Positions 1 to 9,482 of a DNA stretch of 64,000 nucleotides are shown piece after piece (position 1 is the stretch's first letter; every line of letters starts with the position of its first letter). The stretch spans positions 186,001-250,000 of the forward strand of contig CAXXHN010000001.1 of NCBI GenBank assembly GCA_963663735.2. Direction: 5' to 3'. Below the pieces are notes generated by a model that was given only the letters and a program-made list of their open reading frames with translations, was not told the origin of the DNA and did no database searches. Position numbers and translations under genes: made by a program. This stretch comes from G963663735 sp963663735 (GTDB lineage Bacteria; Acidobacteriota; UBA6911; RPQK01; JAPXNP01).

Positions 1-2887
1 CTTTACAGTATCGAGTATTCCAGTAAGCCTGGTAAGGACGGCTGAGTATATCCACGTAATAATCAGCAAGCTGGCCGCCGCCGTTAAAACGTTCATCCAC
101 GATTATGGCTTTCCGGTTTGCCTGCGGGAAAAAATAACGTTTGAAATATTCATGGCCAAGGTTGGTTGTGTTAGGCACATAGACATAGGCGACCTGGCCG
201 TTTGTCGCCTCGGTCACCTTCTTGAGGTTGCCTTCCACCCAGTCCCGGTTGCGAAGGGCGGATTCACTCTTTACAGGTACTACTTTAACCACTCGAGAAT
301 CTGAGGCGTCAGGATTCGGGCCTACAGTCAACTCAACTATCCTGCCGGCACTGTTTTCAAAGAAGCTGTAAATATTGTCGGCGGCAGTCAGATTCCGGCC
401 ATTAACGGCCAGGATATATTCATTGACGTTGACGTTGACACCTGGCTCAGTTAAAGGTGACCTTAATTCAGGATTCCAGTTCAGGCCTTCAAAAATCTTC
501 CTGATCCGGTAGCGGTTATCAACCACCTCGAAATCTGCTCCCAGCAGACCTCCGTCAACCTCTTCCGGATCATGAAGCCGGTCCCCGCCGCCAACACGGT
601 GGTGTCCGACCGCCAGTTCACTGCACATCCACTGAATCAGTCGATTCAGGTCACTCCGGCAGGAAATATCAGGTAAAAATTCAGCATATTTTACTTTCAT
701 CGCCCCCCAGTCGGCGCCATGCATGCCAGGATCATAAAAATAATCCCGGTTAATACGCCATACTTCATTAAAAATCTGGGGCCACTCTTCTGCAGGTTCT
801 ATCTTCACCTGGACATCGTCAATGTTGATCATCCCCTTGCCTGCCTCAGGTTTCTTTCCCAAATCGGCCATCAACATTTTTCCCTTTGTTGAATACAGCA
901 TTTTTTTCCCATCAGCTGAAATGACGTATCTGTCCATCTCGGTGACACTCACATCCTTGCGTGCTTTCAAATCATATTTATGAAGTGTCGGAGGAATGGC
1001 GCTGTCCTCTGTCCTGGCTATATAAAAAATTTCACCCTCATTGCCAACTCCAAGCTGGGAATAGGCTCCGGCTTTAATCGGAATAGCTATGATGCGGTTC
1101 TGGATTCCATCAATATCAACCTTCAGCAACTTTTCTTCCGGATGCTCAGCTATTTTTTCTCCGTCTCTATCTTCCTTTTCTGCCTTATCCTCCCCCTTCT
1201 CCCCCTTTCCTTTTTTCCCGGTTTCTTCATCACTCTCTTTGGCAAATGGAGATATGGTTTCCTTCTGCAGCGTGACCAGGTAAAGGGACTGGGTCATGCT
1301 CATATCGGCATTGGACATGTCGAACCAGTTAACAACAGGACCGGCATCAGTAGAGGCCAGAAAATATATATATTTTCCACCGCGGTCGAATGCCGGGTCA
1401 GACACGTCGCTGAGTCCGTCGGTTAAAGCGAATGCTTTCTGCTGCTCCAGGGAATAAAGGTACGCCCTTTTAAAATGGGTATCTGTAACCCTGGTATAGA
1501 TAAACCATTTCGAGTCAAAGGACCAGTCACCGAACATATCCCGGAAAGATCCGGGTTCATATAGTTCATCCGTATCTATCTTGGATACGTTTCCTGTATC
1601 CACCTCAATCACGTAGAGGTTCCTGCCGTTGTCCACGTATGAAATTTTTTTACTGTTCGGAGACCAGTTGATCTGGGCGTAAAAGCCGGTTCCGTCCAAC
1701 TTGAATGTTCTGGTCTCGCCTTTGCCGTCCTGTGGTGTTATGTGAAGTTCATTTTCACCTGAAGCATCAGAAAAATATGCGATTGATTTGCCATCAGGCG
1801 ACCATTCCGGTCCAGTCTCATGAACACCTGCGGTATTGGTCAGGTTTCGGGGATCGCCCTTTTCAGCAGGCAGTGTAATTATTTCACCGCGAAAATCCAC
1901 TACTGCCCTGGCACCGGTAGGGGAAATACCTGCATCCCTTATGTATTTGCTTCCCCTCACAAAACGCGGTCGCAATTCCAGCAGGTCGGATGAAATGCCT
2001 ATGGTGAGTTTCTCTGATTCCGATTTCCTGAGATCAAAGACATGCAGAAACCCAGCCTGTTCAAAAGCTATGGTCCCGTCCCGCCCGGAAGCGGCTAAAA
2101 CCGGAAAATCATCAAAATTCGTCAGCTGTCTTATTTCGGCTGAGCCCCTGTCATAGGCAAACAGGTTGAATTCACCGTTCCGGTCGCTGAGAAAATATAT
2201 ATTATTCCCGATCCATATGGGGTAAGTATCATTACATCCACCCTCAGGCTTGGGAATTTCCTTGACTGAATGGTCACTGAAACTGTAGATCCAGATGGTG
2301 GATATTGTCCCGCCCCGATAGTTCTTCCACTCCCTGAAGGCTTCACCAAGGGGATTATAAGCCATATACTTACCGTCAGGCGAATAACAGGCACGGCTGG
2401 CATTGGGAATCTCAAGCTGAACCGGATAACCGCCTGTAATCGGTACTTTAAACAGCTGTGAATATCGTTTGGTGAACACATTACGCTGGGAGGTAAACAA
2501 TACATTCCGGCCGTCGGGAGTAAATCCCTGAACAGCTTCAGGACCAGGATGCCAGGTCAGGCGCAGGGGAACTCCGCCCTCAACCGGAACCACAAAAACG
2601 TCCCTGTTCCCATCATACTCCGCACTGAAAGCGATCAATTTACCGTCAGGGGAAAAGGCCGGGTTGGATTCCACACCTTCGTCGATGGTGAGCCTCCGGG
2701 GCTGTGTTCCATCCCGTTTTACAACCCACAGGTCTTCCGCATAGATAAAGGCAATGTGGTTTTCACTGATGGCGGGCTGCTGCAGCATTCTCGTATCAGT
2801 GGTATTGATACCGTAAAGGCTGCAGGAAAGAACGAATGCCGTTACACTTAAAAATATGATGACAAACAAAGATTTTTTGTTATTCAT
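1..2887 (-). CDS. Tricorn-type protease / S41 peptidase with beta-propellers (3' end off window)
   Basis: About 962 residues are present; the C-terminal end lies beyond the left edge. The N-terminus is a short basic stretch, a hydrophobic segment and VLSC at residues 19-22, which fits a lipoprotein signal. Many blades follow with the WD40/TolB-like pattern (NPAFSPDGKLIAFSA, ACYSPDGKYMAY, EWSPDGKSIAYFSD) up to about residue 700, interrupted near 550 by a Lys/Glu-rich linker. Then comes ELAVGHHRVGGGD (about 755-770), the place of the conserved His of tricorn, a PDZ-like stretch and the start of the S41 core (VDERFNGGG). In the family such proteins cut oligopeptides; a periplasmic location is inferred from the signal. 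The nucleophile Ser region is outside the window, so activity cannot be judged. ATG at 2887 is preceded by GAGG 11 nt upstream. Confidence 0.93.
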   Translation of the reverse strand, partial: MNNKKSLFVIIFLSVTAFVLSCSLYGINTTDTRMLQQPAISENHIAFIYAEDLWVVKRDGTQPRRLTIDEGVESNPAFSPDGKLIAFSAEYDGNRDVFVVPVEGGVPLRLTWHPGPEAVQGFTPDGRNVLFTSQRNVFTKRYSQLFKVPITGGYPVQLEIPNASRACYSPDGKYMAYNPLGEAFREWKNYRGGTISTIWIYSFSDHSVKEIPKPEGGCNDTYPIWIGNNIYFLSDRNGEFNLFAYDRGSAEIRQLTNFDDFPVLAASGRDGTIAFEQAGFLHVFDLRKSESEKLTIGISSDLLELRPRFVRGSKYIRDAGISPTGARAVVDFRGEIITLPAEKGDPRNLTNTAGVHETGPEWSPDGKSIAYFSDASGENELHITPQDGKGETRTFKLDGTGFYAQINWSPNSKKISYVDNGRNLYVIEVDTGNVSKIDTDELYEPGSFRDMFGDWSFDSKWFIYTRVTDTHFKRAYLYSLEQQKAFALTDGLSDVSDPAFDRGGKYIYFLASTDAGPVVNWFDMSNADMSMTQSLYLVTLQKETISPFAKESDEETGKKGKGEKGEDKAEKEDRDGEKIAEHPEEKLLKVDIDGIQNRIIAIPIKAGAYSQLGVGNEGEIFYIARTEDSAIPPTLHKYDLKARKDVSVTEMDRYVISADGKKMLYSTKGKMLMADLGKKPEAGKGMINIDDVQVKIEPAEEWPQIFNEVWRINRDYFYDPGMHGADWGAMKVKYAEFLPDISCRSDLNRLIQWMCSELAVGHHRVGGGDRLHDPEEVDGGLLGADFEVVDNRYRIRKIFEGLNWNPELRSPLTEPGVNVNVNEYILAVNGRNLTAADNIYSFFENSAGRIVELTVGPNPDASDSRVVKVVPVKSESALRNRDWVEGNLKKVTEATNGQVAYVYVPNTTNLGHEYFKRYFFPQANRKAIIVDERFNGGGQLADYYVDILSRPYQAYWNTRYCK

Positions 2888-2936
2888 AATGATACTAACC
2901 TCACGTGTTTAAAGAAAAAAATTCCTGTCTGGTGAC

Positions 2937-2964
2937 AGTTTACAAGATGCAGAAAAAAGTGCAA
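2937..2964 (-). promoter_or_regulatory. Candidate sigma70-type promoter of the tricorn-like gene
   Basis: Read on the minus strand: TTGCAC (2964-2959), a 16-nt spacer and TAAACT (2942-2937), 50 nt upstream of the start codon. Found by eye only; the surrounding DNA is AT-rich, so a chance match is possible. Confidence 0.35.
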
Positions 2965-3140
2965 ACTGATTTAAATCAATTAGTAAATTGTGTTTAATGT
3001 CATCCTGCGGGAAAACATCGCTGAATCGTCCGCAAATTCTCCGGGACGTTGAGTCCGACCGGGCCGAACCCTCACCTGCAGGATCGGCCCGATATGATCT
3101 TCTCGTGAAGGTTCCCGAAATCATTGACTAAGATACCTGC

Positions 3141-3542
3141 TCATATACCCATACCTTCATAGGCTATTTCACTATCATTCCCGCAATGCCACCAGGAGTA
3201 ATAATCTCTTGTCATTTTGGCTTTATCCGGGTAGGGGTAGTACAGGGTCCGGGACTGGTCACCGACAAAAAATCCATTTCTGATACAGCGGTAAAGAACA
3301 GACTGGTGGCAACACCGGTCCACTGTCTTGGTTTGCTTAGCGCCCTGGTGCATCTCGATTATGCAGTCGCGGATCTGTTCAATATTTCGATATGGAAGGT
3401 CCACTGCCTCACCATTCACCGGATCATCAGCCAATCCTGAAAGTTCCATGTCAGTAAAAAATACCATGGGGAGGCAAATCGGCATGGCAGGATTGGTGAT
3501 GAATTGGCTGAATTGCCCCGGATCAAATACACTGCTGATCAA
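3141..3542 (-). CDS. Uncharacterised ORF, possibly 5'-truncated
   Basis: An open frame of 133 codons from a TTG at 3542; the frame stays open for about 28 codons further upstream (to a TAA near 3630) without an obvious ATG. I do not recognise the product. It has a protein-like composition with several Cys and aromatic residues (DRCCHQS, DYYSWWHCG) and no membrane segment. Codon use looks ordinary and the reading is more protein-like than the overlapping frames on the other strand. Lack of a convincing start or ribosome-binding site suggests either a truncated gene or a chance ORF. Confidence 0.33.
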   Translation of the reverse strand: MISSVFDPGQFSQFITNPAMPICLPMVFFTDMELSGLADDPVNGEAVDLPYRNIEQIRDCIIEMHQGAKQTKTVDRCCHQSVLYRCIRNGFFVGDQSRTLYYPYPDKAKMTRDYYSWWHCGNDSEIAYEGMGI

Positions 3543-3968
3543 GGGATGAACCGGACAGAGTTCCTGATAAAGTTGATATTTCCGGCTCGCGGTGGCATAA
3601 ATGACACTGGGCCGGCAACTCCTTTATCCGCCGTCTCGAGTGTACCACGCGGGGCAATCAATCAAATATAAAAACCAGCAGGAGTTCTCTTGAAATTTTT
3701 CGCTGCCGGGAAGATTTGAATGAAGTCAAAAACGATAAATCCGGCAATCCGGGGAAATCGAACAGACCCGTAATCCTGGACTCAACAGCAGGAATCCGTT
3801 TCAAAATTCCAGCCGTTATTATTGAAACCTGGTGTTTTTTGTATTAAAAAGTATCTCTCATGATTCTCGTACAAAGATAATATTTCTTATAGATTGGAAT
3901 TGTTCCCATCAATAAATTGTGACGCTGGAGCCTAACCAGGCAAAAATATAAGATGAAAGGAATTGAAA

Positions 3969-5672
3969 ATGGATAGGCCCCAGATTTCGGTGGTGCTGCC
4001 TTTTTACAATGCTGAAAAAAACCTGAGTGAGGTAATCAGGAGTATCCTGGTCCAGGATTACAGCAACCTGGAACTGATTCTTGTGAATGATGCTTCCAAT
4101 GATGAATCTCTGCGCATAGCGGAAATTCATGGCCGGCAGGATCCGCGGATCAGGATCATTTCCCATCAGTCAAACCAGGGCTGCGGAGCCGGAAGAAACA
4201 CCGGTGTCGAGAATGCCCGGGGTAAATTCCTGTTCTTCATGGATTCTGATGACATTCTTTGCCAGGGCGCCTTGAAGGTACTGTTTGAAACTGCCCTGGC
4301 CAAGAATATTGATGTTGTCATTGGCAGTTGTGACCAGATTGATGAACAGGGAATTATTTCTGATCATGACCGGGACATGGATCATAACCGGGAAGAGGCT
4401 TTCGGAGTATTTGACGGGGAGGAAGCTGTCAGGAGATGGCTGAGAATTGATGACATGTTTCTACCCGTGCGAACCTGGGGAATACTGATTGATACAGAAC
4501 TCTATCTGCGTTCCGGCCTCTTTTTTATTTCCGGCGATCATGAGGACCTTACCTGGACTCCTTTCCTCTATAAAGCCGCCGGGAGAGTTGTTTACATCAG
4601 GGACATAGTTGTAACCTACCGCATCAGGACAGGCAGCCTCATCAATTCTCCCCGGACCATCAAGAGAGTCAGTGATTATGCTCTGGTATGGAAAGTCATC
4701 GCCACCAGAATCCAGCAGTTTGACCTTGAAAAATTCACGAGAGAATTCAAGGTTTTTTTTATTGGCAATCTCATCTGGATCCTGTGCAGGTGCCCTCAGG
4801 AGAGGGAAGTCCTGAAGATAGCGGCTGGATTGATACGAAATGAGATGAGCCTGGCTCATGAAACAGAAAAGGTGGAGGACAGCCGTAACCTTTCCTATCT
4901 TCTGGATCAAGCCATTGCTACCCTTGCGATGTCAGGCGAGGAGAAAAACTATGATTTGTGGCGTGACATCTGTTATGGGGTGGGGGACGATATCCTGCAC
5001 AAATTTATCGTAAGAAAGCTTTTCAGAATTCGGAAATCCACTATCAAAGGGGGACAGAACAGGGAAGACCTGCTGGACCTGAAAGTGGTACTGGATGAAA
5101 CAGAAAACGGAAAGAAGGCGAAGGACCCGGCCGGACTGAGGGTGGAAAATAAACGACTCCGGGAAAAGATGATGGAGTTATCCTTTTACCTGATTGCCCT
5201 TCTGGAAGAAATTGAAAAACAAGAAACCGACGCGGCACTCTCTTCCCTCAAATCGGATCATTCCGGCTCCAAAAAAACCTGCCTTTCGGGTTTGAACCTG
5301 CTTTTCCTTAGGCTTCCCCTGGTACGGAACTTAGCCGAAAGCAGGATAATCAGAAAACTAAGGGAATCCGGCCATTTTTCCGCTGAGTTTTACCTCGGAA
5401 CCTATGGAGACCTGGATGGATACCGGAAAGACCTGCTCCGCCACTTTGTCAGGTACGGCGGCCGCGAGGGAAGGTCACCAAACCCATATTTCAATTCCAG
5501 ATGGTACCTTAATTCCAATCTCAAGGTAAAAAGGAAGGGAATTAATCCCCTTTATCACTACCTGACTACAGGAGCCGAAGAAGGTCTCTGGCCGTCTCCC
5601 GATTTTGGACCATCCGAATATGAAGGGTTTTTCAGTTGCAGTGGCCGAAGCCGGGTAATTGGCACAAATTGA
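3969..5672 (+). CDS. Family 2 glycosyltransferase with C-terminal repeat domain
   Basis: A 567-residue protein. The N-terminal 250 residues are a GT-A domain: PQISVVLPFYNAEKN opening, VNDASNDES, and the nucleotide-sugar/metal motif DSDD at 92-95. The middle is helical with a possible coiled coil (about 390-420). The last ~110 residues carry the tyrosine-rich repeat often attached to glycan-assembly transferases (EFYLGTYGDLDG, PLYHYLTTGAEEGLWPSP). It probably transfers sugar to a surface glycan; donor and acceptor are unknown. ATG 3969 is chosen over an in-frame TTG 6 nt upstream because AAAGG sits 8 nt before it. It stands alone, with hisS convergent downstream. Confidence 0.9.
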   Translation: MDRPQISVVLPFYNAEKNLSEVIRSILVQDYSNLELILVNDASNDESLRIAEIHGRQDPRIRIISHQSNQGCGAGRNTGVENARGKFLFFMDSDDILCQGALKVLFETALAKNIDVVIGSCDQIDEQGIISDHDRDMDHNREEAFGVFDGEEAVRRWLRIDDMFLPVRTWGILIDTELYLRSGLFFISGDHEDLTWTPFLYKAAGRVVYIRDIVVTYRIRTGSLINSPRTIKRVSDYALVWKVIATRIQQFDLEKFTREFKVFFIGNLIWILCRCPQEREVLKIAAGLIRNEMSLAHETEKVEDSRNLSYLLDQAIATLAMSGEEKNYDLWRDICYGVGDDILHKFIVRKLFRIRKSTIKGGQNREDLLDLKVVLDETENGKKAKDPAGLRVENKRLREKMMELSFYLIALLEEIEKQETDAALSSLKSDHSGSKKTCLSGLNLLFLRLPLVRNLAESRIIRKLRESGHFSAEFYLGTYGDLDGYRKDLLRHFVRYGGREGRSPNPYFNSRWYLNSNLKVKRKGINPLYHYLTTGAEEGLWPSPDFGPSEYEGFFSCSGRSRVIGTN

Positions 5673-5799
5673 GCCGGCACCAGCAGTCCATCACCCGGTA
5701 AACGCAACAGGTTGAAGGAAACCGGACCAGGACCTGTAAGGACTCCTGCTCTGATGGTCGCATGTTTACAAAGCAGGGATGATTCCGACAATATTCCGG

Positions 5800-7170
5800 C
5801 TAAGGAGCAGGCCAGAACCTGATGTCTTTCAGATCCTCATCCAGAGAAATTTCCTTCTGTGATCCGCTCTCCAGATCTTTGAGGCTTATTATCCCTTTTT
5901 CCAATTCATCCGGGCCCTGCAGGACCACGTACCTGATGCCTCTCTGTTCAGCGTACTTTAACTGCTTTCCGTACTTTCCCGGTTCCGGGTAGAGGTCGAC
6001 CCGGTAACCTGCCTGTCGCAGCTTGTGGGTCAGCTCCAGGCAGGCAGGCACCATTTCTTCACTGAAAAGAGTAACCATCATTTCAGGTTTACCGGCCAGG
6101 TCTTCCGGAAACATATTCCGGTCCTGCATAAGTAAAATAATCCGTTCTAAACCAAGACTAAATCCGCAAGCTGGAATTTTTCTTCCTGAAAACATGCCAA
6201 TTAGACCATCATACCTGCCTCCACCGCCGGCAGAGACTCCAAAACCCTTCATCTCCACTTCAAAAATCGCCCCGGTATAGTAGCTCAGACCCCGGGCCAG
6301 AGATGGGTCCAGCCGCAGGCATCCAGCTGCGGGACAGCTGTCAGCCATGGCCAGGATCCATTCCAGCTCAGCCAGGGCTTTCAGGCCATCTTCATGCTCT
6401 CGCAGGTGGGCCTTGAGCCTGGATACAACCTGGAGACCGGTCTCCTGAGCGCTGCTGAAAACACTCAATAATCCAGAAATGCAGCCTGGTTCAAGTCCCC
6501 GTTCCAGCAGTTCTTTACGTACTCCGTCTTCTCCGATTTTATCCAGCTTATCAATGGCCACCAGCGAGACTTCCTCTTTCCCGTCAGGAACGCCGCAAAC
6601 TGACATGAGCCCGTGCAAAATACCCCGATGGTTAAGGCGCAGGGAGAAATAATCCGAAGTAAAGCCAAGCTTCTGCAGGACTTCACAGGCAGCACTCAGT
6701 ACTTCCAGTTCCACGGCCAGACCGGAGGAACCAACAATATCCAGGTCACATTGATAAAACTCCCGAAAACGTCCTTTTGCCGGGCGGTCGGCACGGTAAA
6801 CCGGCTGTATCTGGTACCGTTTAAAAATCCGGGGCAATTCGGCCTGGTACTCTGCTGCCACCCTGGCCAGGGGGACAGTCAGGTCATAGCGGAGCCCGGA
6901 ATCGGCCAGGGTATCCTCCTGGGGAGAATCCAGCAACATCCTGTCCAGCTTTTCGCCCCTTTTCATGACGCGAAATATGAGCTGATCTCCTTCTTCCCCG
7001 TATTTTCCAAGCAGGGTATCCAGTCGTTCCATGGCCGGGGTTTCCAGGGGTTCAAATCCATAGGCCTGGTAGACCTGTTCCACAATCCCTACTACATACT
7101 TTCTGCTCAGGACATCTGCCGGCAGGAAATCCCTCATTCCGCTTAATGGTCTGGTATTTGATTTAGCCAT
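5800..7170 (-). CDS. hisS: Histidine--tRNA ligase
   Basis: A 456-residue class II aminoacyl-tRNA synthetase that charges tRNA-His in the cytoplasm. Visible signatures: GMRDFLPAD near the N-terminus, motif 2 with the Arg (FREFYQCDLDIVG, about 135-147), the histidine-specific RGLSYYTGAIFE (293-304), and motif 3 with GFSLGLERI (336-344). The C-terminal 90 residues match the anticodon-binding domain (PGKYGKQLKYAEQRG). Length is normal. It is the last gene of a minus-strand run hemB - ATPase - hisS, 63 nt after the ATPase stop. Confidence 0.97.
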   Translation of the reverse strand: MAKSNTRPLSGMRDFLPADVLSRKYVVGIVEQVYQAYGFEPLETPAMERLDTLLGKYGEEGDQLIFRVMKRGEKLDRMLLDSPQEDTLADSGLRYDLTVPLARVAAEYQAELPRIFKRYQIQPVYRADRPAKGRFREFYQCDLDIVGSSGLAVELEVLSAACEVLQKLGFTSDYFSLRLNHRGILHGLMSVCGVPDGKEEVSLVAIDKLDKIGEDGVRKELLERGLEPGCISGLLSVFSSAQETGLQVVSRLKAHLREHEDGLKALAELEWILAMADSCPAAGCLRLDPSLARGLSYYTGAIFEVEMKGFGVSAGGGGRYDGLIGMFSGRKIPACGFSLGLERIILLMQDRNMFPEDLAGKPEMMVTLFSEEMVPACLELTHKLRQAGYRVDLYPEPGKYGKQLKYAEQRGIRYVVLQGPDELEKGIISLKDLESGSQKEISLDEDLKDIRFWPAP

Positions 7171-7233
7171 AATTAAAATTTAATCCAGCTTCACTTTCCT
7201 TATATTCTGTTTATTCGTTCACCGGTTCAATAT

Positions 7234-7956
7234 TCAGGATATCTGGCTCGCCCCCGGCATCGGCATATCATCCCTGATAATATTCTTGTTCCTGTGGTTA
7301 TCCAGGTTGATCACATAGGTATCCTCCGATTCGAGAAGTACCGGAGAATGCGTGGCTGCCACAATCCTCATATTCTTCTGGTCCACCAGTTCCTTAAGCA
7401 TTTTCAGGATTCGCTTCTGGTTGGATTGAGAAAGGGCCATTTCAGGCTCATCCAGGAGCAGCATGGTTCCAGCAGGAAGGCTGGGAAATGAGTCCCTGAA
7501 AAGGGAAATCATTACTTGTCCATGGCTTGCCATTGACAGGAACTCCTTCATTTGCGGATCATCTTCAAAAAGATCCATCTGGTTACGGGGATTATGCTGT
7601 TCCGCGTCAAACAGGAAAACATCCGGCCTTTTATCCAGGCTTCGCAATTGCAACCTATAAACGTAATGCTCCACCTGCTCATCTTTCATGGCGTAATAAA
7701 TCGAATGCAGGAGGGTGGATTTCCCGCACCCGTTATCACCAGTCAACATGATCAACGGGTGGGAGAGGTCCACGATCATCGGCATGTGAAAATCCAGGTT
7801 TATAAATACCGGGTGGCTTAATATCGTCAGGTACATAATTCTTTCTGGCTCCTGTTTATGAACTGCACTTTCTTCAGCGGATTCCTTGATCCGGCTTTTA
7901 ACGACTACTTTCCTTTCCTCCACAGGCCAGGAAAGAGCTTCAGCATCGCCCGGCAT
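7234..7956 (-). CDS. Small ABC/AAA-type predicted ATPase
   Basis: About 240 residues with a complete ABC-like nucleotide-binding site: Walker A GDNGCGKST (73-81), Walker B MLLLDEPE (165-172) and H-loop AATHSP (about 200-205), close to the COG3910-type predicted ATPases. There is no membrane segment. The role is unknown; relatives are often single cytoplasmic ATPases related to RecF/SMC heads. The ATG at 7956 lies inside the 3' end of hemB (17-nt overlap), which suggests translational coupling; an internal ATG at 7836 has AGGAG about 13 nt upstream and would remove a poorly conserved-looking 40-residue leader. It is co-transcribed with hemB and hisS. Confidence 0.85.
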   Translation of the reverse strand: MPGDAEALSWPVEERKVVVKSRIKESAEESAVHKQEPERIMYLTILSHPVFINLDFHMPMIVDLSHPLIMLTGDNGCGKSTLLHSIYYAMKDEQVEHYVYRLQLRSLDKRPDVFLFDAEQHNPRNQMDLFEDDPQMKEFLSMASHGQVMISLFRDSFPSLPAGTMLLLDEPEMALSQSNQKRILKMLKELVDQKNMRIVAATHSPVLLESEDTYVINLDNHRNKNIIRDDMPMPGASQIS

Positions 7957-8929
7957 AATCAAGGGCGAAGTAGCTGAGAATCATATCAGCTCCGGCCCTC
8001 TTTATGGACAGGAGGATCTCGTCAACAGTAGCTTTTTCGTCCAGCCAGCCATTCCTCGCGGCCGCCTTGACCATGGCATATTCACCACTGACATTATACG
8101 CCGCAACCGGCAGGGTTGTAGCCCCACAAACGGCGGAAATGACATCCAGGTAGGCCAGGGCCGGTTTCACCATGACAATGTCAGCGCCTTCATCTTCATC
8201 CGCCAGTACTTCCCGGATAGCTTCCCTGGAGTTGGCAGGGTCCATCTGATAGGTTTTCTTATCTCCCTCCTTGGGGGATGAATCCAGGGCATCCCGGAAG
8301 GGCCCGTAAAAAGCTGAAGCGTACTTTGCGGTATATGCAAGTATGCTTACATCACTATATCCGGACTGGTCCAGAGCGCCGCGGATAAAACCGATGCGGC
8401 CGTCCATCATATCTGAGGGAGCCACAATATCAGCTCCGGCCTCAGCCTGGGACAAAGCCATGCTGGCCAGGATCTCCAATGTAGGGTCATTCAGGATCTT
8501 CCCTTCGCTTACATAACCGTCATGACCGTCGCTGGAGTATGGGTCCATTGCAACATCAGTTATGACAAGCAGCTCCGGCAGGGCATCCTTCAGTTTCCTT
8601 ACTGCCCGCTGTAACAGGCCTTCCCTGTTCCAGGACTCACTGGCGGTTTTATCTTTGAGCCTTTCATCCAGTGACGGGAAAAGTGCCACGGCTGGAATCC
8701 CCAGAGAAAACGCCTCCCGGGCGGTTTCCAGCAGCTTATCCGGGCTTAGCCTGAAACAATCGGGCATTGATTCCACCGGTAACTTCAGGTTATCACCTTC
8801 CACCACAAAAAGTGGGAGGATCAAATCTGAAGGGGTTACCCAGGCTTCCCTTACCAACCGCCGCATACCTTCACTCTTCCGATTTCTGCGAGGCCGGCTT
8901 ACCATTTCAAAGGTTTCATTTTTATTCAT
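7940..8929 (-). CDS. hemB: Delta-aminolevulinic acid dehydratase (porphobilinogen synthase)
   Basis: A 329-residue enzyme that joins two 5-aminolevulinate molecules into porphobilinogen for tetrapyrrole synthesis. The active-site lysines are visible in YTAKYASAFYGP (Lys202) and IVMVKPALAY (Lys255), with RPRRNR near the N-terminus. The metal loop reads DVAMDPYSSDGHDGY and lacks the three cysteines of the zinc-dependent type, so this is probably a magnesium-dependent form. The ATG has AGAGG 4 nt upstream. First gene of the hemB-ATPase-hisS operon. hemH, the last heme enzyme, is 45 kb away in this window. Confidence 0.96.
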   Translation of the reverse strand: MNKNETFEMVSRPRRNRKSEGMRRLVREAWVTPSDLILPLFVVEGDNLKLPVESMPDCFRLSPDKLLETAREAFSLGIPAVALFPSLDERLKDKTASESWNREGLLQRAVRKLKDALPELLVITDVAMDPYSSDGHDGYVSEGKILNDPTLEILASMALSQAEAGADIVAPSDMMDGRIGFIRGALDQSGYSDVSILAYTAKYASAFYGPFRDALDSSPKEGDKKTYQMDPANSREAIREVLADEDEGADIVMVKPALAYLDVISAVCGATTLPVAAYNVSGEYAMVKAAARNGWLDEKATVDEILLSIKRAGADMILSYFALDYAGRC

Positions 8930-9482
8930 GTCCCCTCTAGTCTAGCCTAATTTATTGGCAAATCCCAATACCCTGTGAGGAGCAATTCATGATTGTGGCA
9001 GTGTATTCCATTTTTCAATTAGTCACTCTCCGTTCGTAATTCCCAGTTTGGCGTTCTACATTCGACATTCACTGTTCCAAATTTTCAATCGAAGGCGGAA
9101 TCGGAAGAGGCATCCCGGTGAAGGCTGAAGGCCTGCCGTTTAATGGCCTGGGGCGATCCCGGACCGAAGGTTCGGGGGAACCCCAGGAATAAGGTATTGC
9201 CTCCGGCGGAACCCACACAAAATATGTAGAGGGCTGCAGGTCCGACACTGGAATCAAGAACGGGGCAGTGAGATTTTCGAATTTCGAACGGATAACCATC
9301 GGCAACCAGGAAACCATTATGGGTACTGGCGGACAGAGCCGACCTCATGAAACTGATCAACTCCAGGCAGAGTCACTCCAGGAAAAATTCGGGTAGGAGA
9401 TCCACCATTGCCCTTGAACCTGGTTATGACTCAACATATTATTTAGTCTCCGGTCAACCAATCTTAACAATTGAGAATCCTT
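8930..9482. other. Intergenic region hemB / GH2 gene, with dispersed repeat copy A
   Basis: A 550-nt divergent spacer. It carries a run of similar 9-nt units around 9058-9090 (TTCGACATTC-ACTGTTCC-type, related to a stretch at 21655-21690) followed by copy A of the hairpin repeat (9112-9195). The rest shows no gene; short minus-strand frames here read through the repeat and look spurious. Confidence 0.5.
9112..9195. repeat. Dispersed hairpin repeat, copy A
   Basis: Shares GGCATCCCG, AAGGCTGAA.GCCTGCC and a following CTGGGG...CCCCAGGAAT hairpin with copy B at 17.8 kb. Stem CCTGGGG (9147-9153) pairs with CCCCAGG (9181-9187). The loop differs from copy B while the stem is kept. Confidence 0.75.

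Larger units (their letters stand above)
2888..3968. other. 1.1-kb spacer between tricorn-like gene and glycosyltransferase
   Basis: Holds the promoter-like site of the tricorn gene and one unassigned minus-strand ORF (3141-3542). Elsewhere, including 3600-3960 upstream of the glycosyltransferase, I see no gene, repeat or structured RNA. Confidence 0.5.

Noticed and set aside
9085..9360. 91-codon minus-strand frame upstream of the GH2 gene
   Set aside because: It reads through hairpin repeat A, and a second overlapping frame is equally open, as expected for repeat DNA.
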